A stretch of DNA of 40,069 nucleotides from contig JAAZNV010000009.1 in assembly GCA_012798115.1 (NCBI GenBank), positions 74,156-114,224 on the forward strand. The letters run 5' to 3'. How positions within the stretch are numbered: the stretch's first letter is position 1; every line of letters starts with the position of its first letter. The position numbers were made by a program, and so were the translations under genes. Under the pieces are notes generated by a model. The model ran no database searches. It saw only the letters and a program-made list of their open reading frames with translations, and had not been told where the DNA came from. Positions 32,995-40,069 of this stretch are shown piece by piece. This DNA is from a candidate division WWE3 bacterium. GTDB lineage: Bacteria; Patescibacteriota; WWE3; UBA101185; UBA10185.

Positions 32995-33829
32995 TAGACA
33001 TAAATTAGGGGTGCTACGAAAGTAATTTCGTACCAAAAATTCGGCTAATAACGGTGAACTCCCTATTGATTTCGTATAATCTTCGGGTTACTATGAATTC
33101 AAGGAGAATACCGTGGGAAGCCTCACTGAAGAACAAAAATCTATACTAATAGGTAGTCTATTAGGTGATGGTACTCTTAGAAAAAAGAAGAACACACTTC
33201 TTGAGATAAACCACTCTTCTAAACAAAGAGAATATGTTTTTTGGCTCTGTTCTAAGTTTAGAGAATACGTTAGTACTCCTCCAAAGCTTAGAATAAATGG
33301 TTTGGGAAGAACTTCTTATAGATTCACAACTCAAAGTATATCTCATTTAAATGAATTCTATGAAAGTTTTTACCTTCTAAACGGCCAGAAAAAGTTACCA
33401 AATACTTTAGAGCTTGATAATCTAAGTTTAGCTGTTTGGTTTATGGATGATGGTTCAAGATCTCGAAACTCTGTGTACTTTAATACACAACAGTTTAACA
33501 AAAAAGATCAAGAAGTTCTTATTCAATTATTAAGAGAGATATTTAATCTAAAAGCTACTTTAAATAGAGATAAATGTTATTACAGGATACGTATCGCATG
33601 TGATTCAATGGATCATTTTAGTGATTTGGTATCACCATTTATTATAAAAAGTATGAGATACAAACTTCCGTGATGGCCCCGTATCGACTGATCCTGAGAG
33701 CGTAACTTACGCTCAATAACGGTGAGATAGAATTCTTCTATCAAACGCCGACTCCTACTCTTTAAATAAAGTGTTAAAGACAAGAGGAAGAAGATATAGT
33801 CAGTGCAACTAGAAATAGTTGGTTGTACG
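32995..33829 (+). other. Group I intron at L2500 with LAGLIDADG ORF
   Basis: The exon GGCACCT pairs with intron GGGTGCT (P1 with U-G at the splice site), placing the insertion after U2500 in the peptidyl-transferase centre. The intron ends in G (TTGTACG) and exon CGATGTCG resumes at C2501. Core pieces include AATAACGGTGA, CGCCGACTCC (R) and GAAGATATAGTC (S). The core differs from the two L19xx introns, so it is a separate lineage. Confidence 0.85.
33113..33673 (+). CDS. LAGLIDADG homing endonuclease, two motifs, in the L2500 intron
   Basis: A monomeric-type LAGLIDADG_2-like endonuclease of 186 aa. Motif one is ILIGSLLGDGTLRKK and motif two LSLAVWFMDDGSRSR, each ending in the catalytic Asp. 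INHSSKQREYVFWLCSKF and YRFTTQSISHLNEFYESFY are typical of this group. Start is GTG 33113 with AAGGAG 7 nt upstream, so translation is Shine-Dalgarno driven. It should cut intron-less 23S alleles at the L2500 site and so spread the intron. Confidence 0.9.
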   Translation: MGSLTEEQKSILIGSLLGDGTLRKKKNTLLEINHSSKQREYVFWLCSKFREYVSTPPKLRINGLGRTSYRFTTQSISHLNEFYESFYLLNGQKKLPNTLELDNLSLAVWFMDDGSRSRNSVYFNTQQFNKKDQEVLIQLLREIFNLKATLNRDKCYYRIRIACDSMDHFSDLVSPFIIKSMRYKLP

Positions 33830-34239
33830 CGATGTCGTCTCGTCATATCCTGGAGCTGGAGCAGGTTCCAAGGGTCCGGCTGTTCGCCGGTTAAAATGGC
33901 GCGTTAGATGGGTTCAGAACGTCGCAAGACAGTTCGGTCCATTTCCACAATGAGTGTAGAACTCTGATAGGGCTCATTCCTAGTACGAGAGGACCGGAAT
34001 GACATAACCTCTGGTGTGCCAGTTGTTTCGCCAGAAGCATCGCTGGGTAGCTATGTTGTGATTTGATAAGTGCTGAAAGCATATAAGCACGAAGCATACC
34101 TAAAAATTAGGGTTCATCCAATTTAATTGGACGCGACTCCTGGGAGAATACCAGGTCGATAGGCTGCGAGTGTAAGCACAGTAATGTGTTCAGCTGAGCA
34201 GTACTAATGTTAAGCGCACTTTAATTTATCTATATGGGT

Positions 34240-34263
34240 AAATTGAACTAGATAGACTTTCTG
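34240..34263 (+). other. Pre-23S processing stem, 3' strand
   Basis: AAATTGAACTAGAT-AGACTTTCTG, complementary to the two parts at 29373-29386 and 29331-29340. Confidence 0.7.
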
Positions 34264-34281
34264 GTCAGGTTTTAGAGAATC

Positions 34282-34295
34282 ACTTCTTTGAAAAT
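34282..34295 (+). promoter_or_regulatory. boxA-like element before 5S
   Basis: ACTTCTTTGAAAAT between 23S and 5S is close to the 23S-leader boxA. Third copy in the rRNA units. Confidence 0.4.
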
Positions 34296-34309
34296 TTATT
34301 GTGAGTAAC

Positions 34310-34427
34310 ATCCCGGTGATGATGGCAGTGGGGTAACACCTCTTTCCATTCCGAACAGAGAAGTTAAGACCACTTACGCCGAAAATACTTAGAGAAATTC
34401 TTGGGAAGATAGGGCGTCGCCGGGGTT
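34310..34427 (+). rRNA. rrf: 5S ribosomal RNA
   Basis: CCCGGTGATGATGGCAGTGG, then CATTCCGAACAGAGAAGTTAAG, the 5S core, and the end GGGCGTCGCCGGGG, whose 3' part pairs with the start (CCCGG/CCGGG). About 117 nt, 84 nt after 23S, same direction. Exact ends are uncertain by a few nt. Confidence 0.93.
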
Positions 34428-34529
34428 TTGCTCATAATATTTATTATTCCATAATCAAAAGTTTACGTGGATTTGAACAAGGCGCATTTCTACGATTTAG
34501 AGATATTAACAAGCTGAATTAGTCTCAAT

Positions 34530-34558
34530 GGGATTGATAAATTTAAAAGATCAATCCC
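34530..34558 (+). terminator. Hairpin after 5S, possible rRNA terminator
   Basis: GGGATTGAT / ATCAATCCC, a perfect 9-bp stem with an 11-nt A/T loop, about 105 nt after 5S. No T-run follows, so termination is only likely from position. Confidence 0.45.
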
Positions 34559-34599
34559 TGATGTTTCTAACCTCTAGCTTAGGTATAATATTTTGTACA

Positions 34600-34631
34600 A
34601 AATAAAAGCGACACTTTTTAGTATCGCTTTA
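34600..34631 (-). terminator. Intrinsic terminator on the minus strand
   Basis: Minus-strand reading: AAAGCGATACT-AAAA-AGTGTCGCTTT followed by TTATTTTG. An 11-bp stem with one mismatch and a T-rich tail. It would end transcription of the orphan gene at 34783-35274. The A-rich strand before it may also let it work for 5S. Confidence 0.65.
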
Positions 34632-34782
34632 AGCTAGTCTTGATAACATTTTAAATAAAACGTCTGTACGGTCTCATTCACAAAAGTTATCGTTAACTCT
34701 TTATTCTCTCTCCCGTTGCTTTTTCTGTCTTGGCATCTCTACGACTCCCGAAACAGTTTAATACTCTCCTGCGATTTATTTT

Positions 34783-35274
34783 CTATAGAGAGCAGAACAT
34801 GATTCTCACTAGTTTAAGCACTAGTTGTTTCTCTTCGTCTGTTACCCCCTCCGTCTTCCCGGTGATTAATGCATTTACAGCTTTGATGGCAGATCTAATG
34901 TCTTCCTTTGGATGGTGCTCTTTGTTGATTCTGCTCTTTAGAAATAAATCATAGGCTTCTGTTGCTTCGGAGTCGAATATAAGTTTTCCTTTGCTAAAAA
35001 GTAAGTCGGTTATACATTTTCCCCTTAAAGCCATTTTCAGAAGCTTTAATATATCTTTGCAGACGTTCACGCCCATGTTGTGTGCATCCTCCAGAGCGGG
35101 TTCACCAAATGCCCACGACGCATTAAATTGTAGTGCCTCATCGGGTATTTTCCATTTATCACTTTTTTCGATGGATTCAAACATGACACGCATATTAACT
35201 GTAGGTATTCTGCGCAATGTACTACTGTAGTTATTTGGTAGTTCAATGGGGGTGATGCATTGATGAGCAAACAT
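34783..35274 (-). CDS. Orphan protein of unknown function
   Basis: I do not recognise this 163-aa soluble protein. The C-terminal half is predicted helical (EATEAYDLFLKSRINKEHHPKEDIRSAIKAVNALI) and the N-terminal part holds four Cys overall without a paired motif. Expression signals are good: TTGACT, 16 nt, TATAAT, then a leader and AAGGAG before the ATG. An overlapping 92-aa ORF in another frame (35067-35345) is less convincing. Base composition is a little richer in G+C than its neighbours (TTACCCCCTCCGTCTTCCCGG on the plus strand). A terminator lies about 150 nt downstream. It is isolated between 5S and the radical SAM gene. Confidence 0.6.
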   Translation of the reverse strand: MFAHQCITPIELPNNYSSTLRRIPTVNMRVMFESIEKSDKWKIPDEALQFNASWAFGEPALEDAHNMGVNVCKDILKLLKMALRGKCITDLLFSKGKLIFDSEATEAYDLFLKSRINKEHHPKEDIRSAIKAVNALITGKTEGVTDEEKQLVLKLVRIMFCSL

Positions 35275-35301
35275 TTCATTCTCCTTTCCTTCTTTTTGAT
35301 A

Positions 35302-35329
35302 ATTATAGGAGATTTCAGAATGTAGTCAA
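35302..35329 (-). promoter_or_regulatory. Promoter of the 34783-35274 orphan gene
   Basis: Minus strand: TTGACT (35329-35324), 16 nt, TATAAT (35307-35302). The leader is about 25 nt with AAGGAG ahead of the ATG. Confidence 0.7.
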
Positions 35330-35392
35330 ATGTATATAAATACACGTTATTCCTTGTTTTGTACTTTACTTCAGATTCAAGATTATAAACTT

Positions 35393-36286
35393 TTATCGTG
35401 CATCAATTTTCTGCTTTTCACCTTTGAACTTTCCCGCGTGACCAACTCCAAAATATATGGTTATTGGTATCTCGTATTTCTTTGATGCTTTCCTTAATCT
35501 AGCCTCCGCCTTGGTGTAGAAGTCATAAAATAAATCTCTGTCAAAAAAAGTTTCTTTCATCCCATTTAATTTATCTGGATAATATTTCTTTAATACCTCT
35601 TCCACTCCTAAAAAGTTAGATCCTGTTGTATTAAAACTTTCAGAAAACACATAGCTTACTTCTGCTTTTTTTAACTCTTTAAATATCTTGTCAGGATCAG
35701 TAAAAAATGGCCAGTAAGGTCCAATCATTGCTATTACTTTTACACCTTCGCTAGATAATTTCTTCATTGCATTTAATCGTTCTTCTACAGTGGAAGAATT
35801 TGGTTCAACGTGTTTTCTAAAATTTTCATTCAAAGTATTGAATGTAAAATTAACATCTATATTTTTAAATTTTTTAATTAAATCTAAGTCTCTAAGTACC
35901 AAGTCTGACTTAGTCAGAATGCTTATCTTGGTGGAATAGTCAATTAACTTTTCTAATATTTTTCTAGTTAATTTGTATTTTTCTTCTGATTGTTGATAAG
36001 GATCTGTAACCGTTCCTATGTATATGTTCGAGTTCTTGTACTTATTTGATTTAAGTTCTTTTTCTAAAACTTCAGCAATGTTTACTCTAATATCTACAAA
36101 TTCTCCCCAGGGTTCTTCATGATTAGTAAATCTTTTCATAAATCTTGCATAGCAATACTCACAAGCATGTTCACATCCGACGTATGGATTTATTGACCAG
36201 CCTCCGCCAGGAAAGCCACAGTTTCCTATAGATGTTTTACATTGTATTTCTCTTATTGTCATATAAGAATTAAATTTCTTATGCAT
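35393..36286 (-). CDS. Radical SAM protein (SPL / Rv2578c-like)
   Basis: The iron-sulphur motif CEHACEYCYARF (C-x3-C-x2-C) binds the [4Fe-4S] cluster that cleaves S-adenosylmethionine. NPYVGCEHACEYC and IYIGTVTDPYQQSEEKYKLTRKILE match the spore-photoproduct-lyase-related group often labelled Rv2578c. The true substrate of that group is not settled; a DNA repair link is often proposed. At 297 aa it has a full partial-barrel. The ATG is preceded by AGGA about 4 nt upstream and TACAAT 8 nt upstream. It is divergent from the S1 gene. Confidence 0.85.
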   Translation of the reverse strand: MHKKFNSYMTIREIQCKTSIGNCGFPGGGWSINPYVGCEHACEYCYARFMKRFTNHEEPWGEFVDIRVNIAEVLEKELKSNKYKNSNIYIGTVTDPYQQSEEKYKLTRKILEKLIDYSTKISILTKSDLVLRDLDLIKKFKNIDVNFTFNTLNENFRKHVEPNSSTVEERLNAMKKLSSEGVKVIAMIGPYWPFFTDPDKIFKELKKAEVSYVFSESFNTTGSNFLGVEEVLKKYYPDKLNGMKETFFDRDLFYDFYTKAEARLRKASKKYEIPITIYFGVGHAGKFKGEKQKIDAR

Positions 36287-36312
36287 TCATTCCTATTGTA
36301 GCAACTTTTCTA

Positions 36313-36341
36313 TTGTTTTTACATCGTTGTTTATATATAAT
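36313..36341 (+). promoter_or_regulatory. Promoter of the S1 gene
   Basis: TTGTTT, 17 nt, TATAAT. It predicts a leader of about 87 nt before the S1 ATG. The leader's start overlaps an inverted repeat (CCTTTGAAGG, wider CCCTTT/AAAGGG). Confidence 0.6.
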
Positions 36342-36434
36342 CCCTTTGTCCTTTGAAGGGCAGAAAGGGGGTTTAAGGTTGCTTAAGGAATAACAGTTTA
36401 TCTGTCTCATTTTTTCGAGTAGCCTGAACCTAAA

Positions 36435-37547
36435 ATGACGAAAGCAAAAAAAGTTAGTAATAAAGAATCTGCAATGTCCAAATATTTGTCTGATAAAGAT
36501 TTGCAGATGAAATCTCTCCATTCTGGAGACATGATAGAAGGAGTAGTGGTAAGTGCAAACCACAGAGAGGTGTTAGTAGATGTTGGAGCAAAATCGGAAG
36601 GAATAATTACTGGATCAGAATTGTCTGATGCAGATAAGTCCTATAAAACATTGAAACCAGGTGATGTGATTATGGCTAAAGTTGTCCAAGCTGAGAATGC
36701 ACAAGGGTATGTTGTTTTATCTCTTAAAAAAGCAGAAAAGGATAAAAAGTGGAAAGACGCTGAAGAAGCATTTGAAACAGGATCTGTTCTTGATGCAGTG
36801 GTTATTGAATACAATAAAGGAGGCCTTTTATGTGATTGCCTAGGTTTGAGGGGCTTTATTCCACTTTCTCATTTAGATAGGGTTCACTTTGCTAACGATG
36901 TTGCAAAGTTTGCAGCTGGGAGCGAAACAGAACTTAAGGAGTCATTGAAAGTATTATCTGGAAAAACTTTAAGGGTGAAAGTTATTGAACTAGATAAAGA
37001 CAAAAATAGATTTGTTTTATCTGAAAAAGATGCTTTAACCTCGTATAGTGAAGAATCAAGAAAAAAAAGATTATCAGAGATTGCAATTGGAAGTACTATT
37101 GAAGGAATTGTTACAGGAATTATGCCCTTTGGAGTGTTTGTGGATTTAGATGGAGTAGAAGGTTTGGTTCATATTAGTGAAATTGCATGGGAAAAGGTGA
37201 ATCATCCTTCTCATTACTTTAAAGTTGGTCAAAAAATTCAAGTAATGGTACTTGGTGTGGATGAAGTGTCAAATAAACTTGCACTTAGTGTTAAAAGACT
37301 AACACCAAATCCATGGGAGACAGTGGAAGAAAAGTATCCAGTTGGGACAAAGGTTAAAGGGATTGTTAATAAAATAGTTCCTTTTGGTGCCTTTGTAACA
37401 ATAGAAAAAGGACTTGATGGCTTAATTCATGTATCGGAAGCCGAGTCTCCATTAAAAGAAGGAGATAAAGTTGAAGCTATTGTTATTCAAGTCGATGGTG
37501 AAAATCAAAAGCTTGCTTTAAGTACAAGAGGAAAAAAGGAAGAATAA
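36435..37547 (+). CDS. rpsA: Ribosomal protein S1 (four S1 domains)
   Basis: An RNA-binding protein of the small subunit that helps mRNA docking. Four S1 (OB-fold) repeats can be seen: residues about 30-102 (GDMIEGVVVSANHREVLVDVGAKSEG), 115-195 (GSVLDAVVIEYNKGGLLCDCLGLRGFIP), 213-285 (GSTIEGIVTGIMPFGVFVDLDGVEGLVHISE) and 299-366 (GTKVKGIVNKIVPFGAFVTIEKGLDGLIHVSE). At 370 aa it is the short bacterial form, unlike the six-domain E. coli protein. No Shine-Dalgarno sequence precedes the ATG (CCTAAAATG), although a long leader is predicted. radA follows after 39 nt. Confidence 0.9.
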   Translation: MTKAKKVSNKESAMSKYLSDKDLQMKSLHSGDMIEGVVVSANHREVLVDVGAKSEGIITGSELSDADKSYKTLKPGDVIMAKVVQAENAQGYVVLSLKKAEKDKKWKDAEEAFETGSVLDAVVIEYNKGGLLCDCLGLRGFIPLSHLDRVHFANDVAKFAAGSETELKESLKVLSGKTLRVKVIELDKDKNRFVLSEKDALTSYSEESRKKRLSEIAIGSTIEGIVTGIMPFGVFVDLDGVEGLVHISEIAWEKVNHPSHYFKVGQKIQVMVLGVDEVSNKLALSVKRLTPNPWETVEEKYPVGTKVKGIVNKIVPFGAFVTIEKGLDGLIHVSEAESPLKEGDKVEAIVIQVDGENQKLALSTRGKKEE

Positions 37548-37574
37548 TTTAATCTGCTCTTAAGGTTCTTTTGG

Positions 37575-37580
37575 TAGGAT
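37575..37580 (+). promoter_or_regulatory. -10 box of radA, leaderless
   Basis: TAGGAT, TTGCTT, ATG 37587; 6-nt spacing as for yvcK and the HEPN gene. Confidence 0.5.
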
Positions 37581-37586
37581 TTGCTT

Positions 37587-38906
37587 ATGTCTAAATTTAA
37601 GACGGTTTATACCTGTAAAAACTGTGGGTATACATCTTATCAGTGGGTTGGCCAGTGTCCAGGTTGTAATGAATGGAATTCTTTTGTTGAAGATGTTATA
37701 AGTGCAAAAGAATCTAAACCTGGAACAACACCTTTAAAATCTCCATGTAAACTGGTTAAGCTCTCTGAGGTATCTTCTGACCCTTTAAGGAGAATTTCAT
37801 CTGGAATTGAAGAATTTGATAGAGTTTTAGGTGGTGGTTTTGTACCTGGACAAGTGGTTCTTCTAGCTGGAGAGCCAGGTATTGGCAAGAGTACTATTCT
37901 CACTGAAATATCAAAGAATTTGAAATGTCTTAATATCCTATATGTGTGTGGAGAAGAGAGTATTGACCAAGTAAAAGTTAGAGCTGTTAGGATGAATTAT
38001 GCAGCTGAAAACATGTTGATGCTCTCAGAAACAAACGTTGATGCTATTGTCTTGGCCATTGAGCAGAATAAGAATATTGGTTTAGTAATTATTGATTCTG
38101 TGCAAACATTAAGCTCAGATGAGTTGCTTGGTTCTCCTGGTTCTTTGGTTCAAGTTAGAGGCTGTACTCAAATGTTAACAAATGTTGCAAAAGAGAATGG
38201 AATTCCAATGGTTCTTGTTGGTCATGTTACTAAGGAAGGAGTTGTAGCTGGTCCTAAAGTTCTTGAACATATTGTTGACACAGTTTTGTATTTAGAAGGA
38301 GATTCCCAACATTTATTTAGAATTTTAAGAACGAACAAAAATAGATTTGGACCAGTTTCTGAAGTTGGGATATTTGAAATGGAAGAAGGTGGCATTAAAG
38401 AAGTTAAGAACCCTTCTGATATGTTTTTAAAGCAACGAATGGCTAATTCTGCAGGTTCTTGCGTTACTGTTGTTATGGAAGGTTATAGACCCCTTCTTTT
38501 TGAGATTCAAGCATTAACGGTTAAAACATCTTTTGGCTATCCAAGAAGAACTGCCAGTGGTTTCAGCAACACTCGACTTCAAGTGTTAGTAGCTATTTTA
38601 GAGAGAAGAGCAGGTTTAAATTTAGGTAGTCTTGATGTTTATTTGAGTGTAGCTGGTGGGTTTAAAATTAATGAGTATGCTGCAGATCTTGCTGTTTGTC
38701 TGGCTATAACATCTTCTGTGAAAGATTGCCCAGTTAAGGAAGGAGTTGCTGCTTTTGGGGAATGTGGCTTAAATGGAGAAATAAGAAGAGTAACTCAACA
38801 AGATAAAAGATCAAAGGAAGCTGTAAAACTTGGGTATGGGGAGGTTATTAGCTCGGATAATACAAAAAATATACTTGAAGCAGTTTCCAAATCTATTTCT
38901 AGATAA
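37587..38906 (+). CDS. radA: DNA repair protein RadA
   Basis: A RecA-like branch-migration helicase acting in recombination. The N-terminal zinc finger is CKNCGYTSYQWVGQCPGC, the Walker A motif LAGEPGIGKSTILTEI, the RadA-specific KNRFG motif occurs in RTNKNRFGPVSEVG, and the C-terminal Lon-like domain ends with GEIRRVTQQDKRSKEA. At about 439 aa it is full length. The track's TTG 37581 is replaced by ATG 37587: a TAGGAT box ends exactly 6 nt before it, so a separate leaderless mRNA may start here in addition to read-through from S1. Confidence 0.95.
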   Translation: MSKFKTVYTCKNCGYTSYQWVGQCPGCNEWNSFVEDVISAKESKPGTTPLKSPCKLVKLSEVSSDPLRRISSGIEEFDRVLGGGFVPGQVVLLAGEPGIGKSTILTEISKNLKCLNILYVCGEESIDQVKVRAVRMNYAAENMLMLSETNVDAIVLAIEQNKNIGLVIIDSVQTLSSDELLGSPGSLVQVRGCTQMLTNVAKENGIPMVLVGHVTKEGVVAGPKVLEHIVDTVLYLEGDSQHLFRILRTNKNRFGPVSEVGIFEMEEGGIKEVKNPSDMFLKQRMANSAGSCVTVVMEGYRPLLFEIQALTVKTSFGYPRRTASGFSNTRLQVLVAILERRAGLNLGSLDVYLSVAGGFKINEYAADLAVCLAITSSVKDCPVKEGVAAFGECGLNGEIRRVTQQDKRSKEAVKLGYGEVISSDNTKNILEAVSKSISR

Positions 38907-38994
38907 TTTAAGTAATTAGTATTAATAAAATTATTGCTTGGATTCATCTCTATCCTTGTTATTGCTACCTGTAGTTTTTTGCTTTGGCGTGGTC

Positions 38995-39000
38995 TAAAAT
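38995..39000 (+). promoter_or_regulatory. -10 box of the PIN-TRAM gene, leaderless
   Basis: TAAAAT, then 7 nt (TAAGTAA), then ATG 39008; no Shine-Dalgarno sequence. Confidence 0.5.
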
Positions 39001-39007
39001 TAAGTAA

Positions 39008-40012
39008 ATGGTAAAGAAAGGTATAAATTCAGTTGAACAAAAGAAGCCATCTGCAGGTGAATTTGGAATTATATCTAGAGTAGTATATACAGTTGTATTT
39101 TTGGTCTTGGGATTTAGTATCTGTAGAAGCTTGTTTTTTATAGATCTTCCATTTCTTGGTTATCACTTAATTATTGAGATTATAGTTGCTTTAATAATGG
39201 GTACGTTTGGTTTCTTCTTGTTTCCTCTTCTTCTTAGTAAGTTAAAATACTGGGTAGAAGGACTTGTTATCACTGCTGTATCTAAGGTAGTTTCTGATTT
39301 TTGGGACCAACAGTCTAAAAGGATTCAACAAGCAAGAAGAGAAAAACAAAGAATGAAAGCTGAAGAAAAGAGTATAAAAGAGAAACAAGAAATAGAAAAC
39401 GCTATTTTGCTTGATACGTCAGTGCTAATAGATGGGAGGATCTTAGATGTTGTTAAGATTGGTTTTATTGATAGACCTTTGATTATTACTCAGAATGTTA
39501 TTAACGAACTTCAGAAGTTGTCTGATAACAAGAGTAATATAAAGAGGAATAGAGGGAGAATGGGGCTTGATGTAGTAAAAGAGTTGAAGAAGAGAACTAG
39601 TGTAATTATTCCTGATATTAAAACCAAAGAAAAAGATGTTGATAAGATTCTTGTTGATTACGCTAAAGAAAAGAAAATTAAACTTATGACTTTAGATTTC
39701 AACTTGAATAAAGTAGCTAAAGTATCTGGGATCAAAGTTTTAAATATTAATGATTTGATTAATTCTTTAAAAACGCTTCTTCTACCTGGTGAAGATTTTA
39801 GTGTGAAGATACTTCAGCAAGGGAAGGAAAAGAAGCAAGGTATTGGTTATTTGCCGGATGGAACTATGGTTATTGTTGAGGATAGTGTTGATAAAGTTGG
39901 TCAAGATGTTCATGTTAAAGTATTGAAAGTTATTCAATCGTCTGCTGGAAAGATAATATTTGGTGGTATAAATGGTAATGGTAAAAGTAGCAGTGATGAG
40001 AAAAAGGACTGA
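39008..40012 (+). CDS. Membrane-anchored PIN-TRAM protein (YacL-like)
   Basis: Two hydrophobic helices (about residues 25-47 and 51-75) are followed by a charged coiled segment (QQSKRIQQARREKQRMKAEEKSIKEK), a PIN nuclease-like domain (LLDTSVLIDGRILDVVKIGF...KEKDVDKILVDYAKEKKIKLMTLDFNLNKVA) and a C-terminal TRAM domain (KILQQGKEKKQGIGYLPDGTMVIVE). The acidic PIN residues Asp (LLDTS), Glu (VINELQ), Asp (EKDVD) and Asp (TLDFN) are all present, so RNase activity is plausible. Well-known YacL proteins usually have four helices; here there are two. TAAAAT ends 7 nt before the ATG, suggesting a leaderless message. Confidence 0.88.
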   Translation: MVKKGINSVEQKKPSAGEFGIISRVVYTVVFLVLGFSICRSLFFIDLPFLGYHLIIEIIVALIMGTFGFFLFPLLLSKLKYWVEGLVITAVSKVVSDFWDQQSKRIQQARREKQRMKAEEKSIKEKQEIENAILLDTSVLIDGRILDVVKIGFIDRPLIITQNVINELQKLSDNKSNIKRNRGRMGLDVVKELKKRTSVIIPDIKTKEKDVDKILVDYAKEKKIKLMTLDFNLNKVAKVSGIKVLNINDLINSLKTLLLPGEDFSVKILQQGKEKKQGIGYLPDGTMVIVEDSVDKVGQDVHVKVLKVIQSSAGKIIFGGINGNGKSSSDEKKD

Positions 40013-40069
40013 TAATACCTTAGGTTTTTCCTCTAGATACAATTAAAAAAACATTCCACAAGAAGCGAC

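Larger units (their letters stand above)
34428..34782. other. Intergenic region after 5S
   Basis: 355 nt without a convincing gene. It holds the GGGATTGAT hairpin (34530-34558) and the minus-strand terminator (34600-34631). I see no tRNA or repeat in the rest. Confidence 0.6.

Noticed and set aside
33891-34097. 68-aa minus-strand ORF in 23S domain VI
   Set aside because: Antisense of rRNA.
35067-35345. 92-aa ORF overlapping the 34783-35274 gene
   Set aside because: Shorter, its ATG overlaps the other frame's Shine-Dalgarno spacing, and its composition is less protein-like.

Overview
The window looks like a chromosome segment of a Candidate Phyla Radiation (Patescibacteria) bacterium, probably of the Microgenomates/Katanobacteria side, although I cannot fix the phylum by eye. 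The evidence is: AT-rich DNA; a short 16S gene (about 1.43 kb) with a nearly deleted helix 17 and changed 'universal' positions; a 23S gene carrying self-splicing introns; an archaeal-type ATP-dependent DNA ligase; a partial pentose-phosphate set; and many small or reduced genes. Both TAA and TGA end long, well-conserved genes, so the standard bacterial code applies and not the UGA=Gly code of Gracilibacteria/SR1.

Layout. (1) 1-2343 (+): the end of MetRS, a frameshifted nucleotidyltransferase, a PolA-type 5'-3' exonuclease and endonuclease III. (2) 2340-10634 (-): a sugar-phosphate cluster. In transcription order it reads membrane protein, lgt, rpiB, rpe, LOG-type protein, an unexplained hairpin-rich gap, transketolase N-subunit, a membrane-anchored PrcB-like protein, transketolase C-subunit, a PfkB kinase, a D-2-hydroxyacid dehydrogenase and an anchored cupredoxin-like protein. 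(3) 10701-18033: DNA maintenance (ATP-dependent ligase, RecF, MutM), a degenerate Fic-winged-helix protein flanked by two small orphan genes, and a glycosyltransferase. (4) 18034-22864: an exported orphan, a lone HEPN protein, a large secreted Asp-box/M23 protein and a fused polyamine enzyme (BpsA-SpeD). (5) 22875-34440: the rRNA genes. The 16S gene has its own promoter and terminator. About 4.9 kb with protein genes and a reversed tRNA-Ile follows, then tRNA-Ala, 23S and 5S. The 23S gene carries three group I introns, at the E. coli positions L1917, L1931 and L2500; the first two leave an exon of only 14 nt. (6) 34783-40012: an orphan gene, a radical SAM protein, ribosomal protein S1, RadA and a PIN-TRAM protein.

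Two kinds of expression signal recur. Many first genes of transcription units have a -10 hexamer ending only 6-8 nt before the start codon, so their mRNAs should be leaderless. A smaller group has a promoter (often the extended -10 TGTTATAAT), a true leader and a strong Shine-Dalgarno sequence. The leaderless spacing also corrects several starts: yvcK, radA, the HEPN gene and the Mur-ligase-like gene.

The points most worth following are the BpsA-SpeD fusion, the changed P-site nucleotides of 16S rRNA (C1400U, U1498A), the tandem 23S introns with a micro-exon whose identity is backed by compensatory changes in helix 69, the split rRNA operon and the leaderless start rule. All statements come from reading the sequence; no database search was run.
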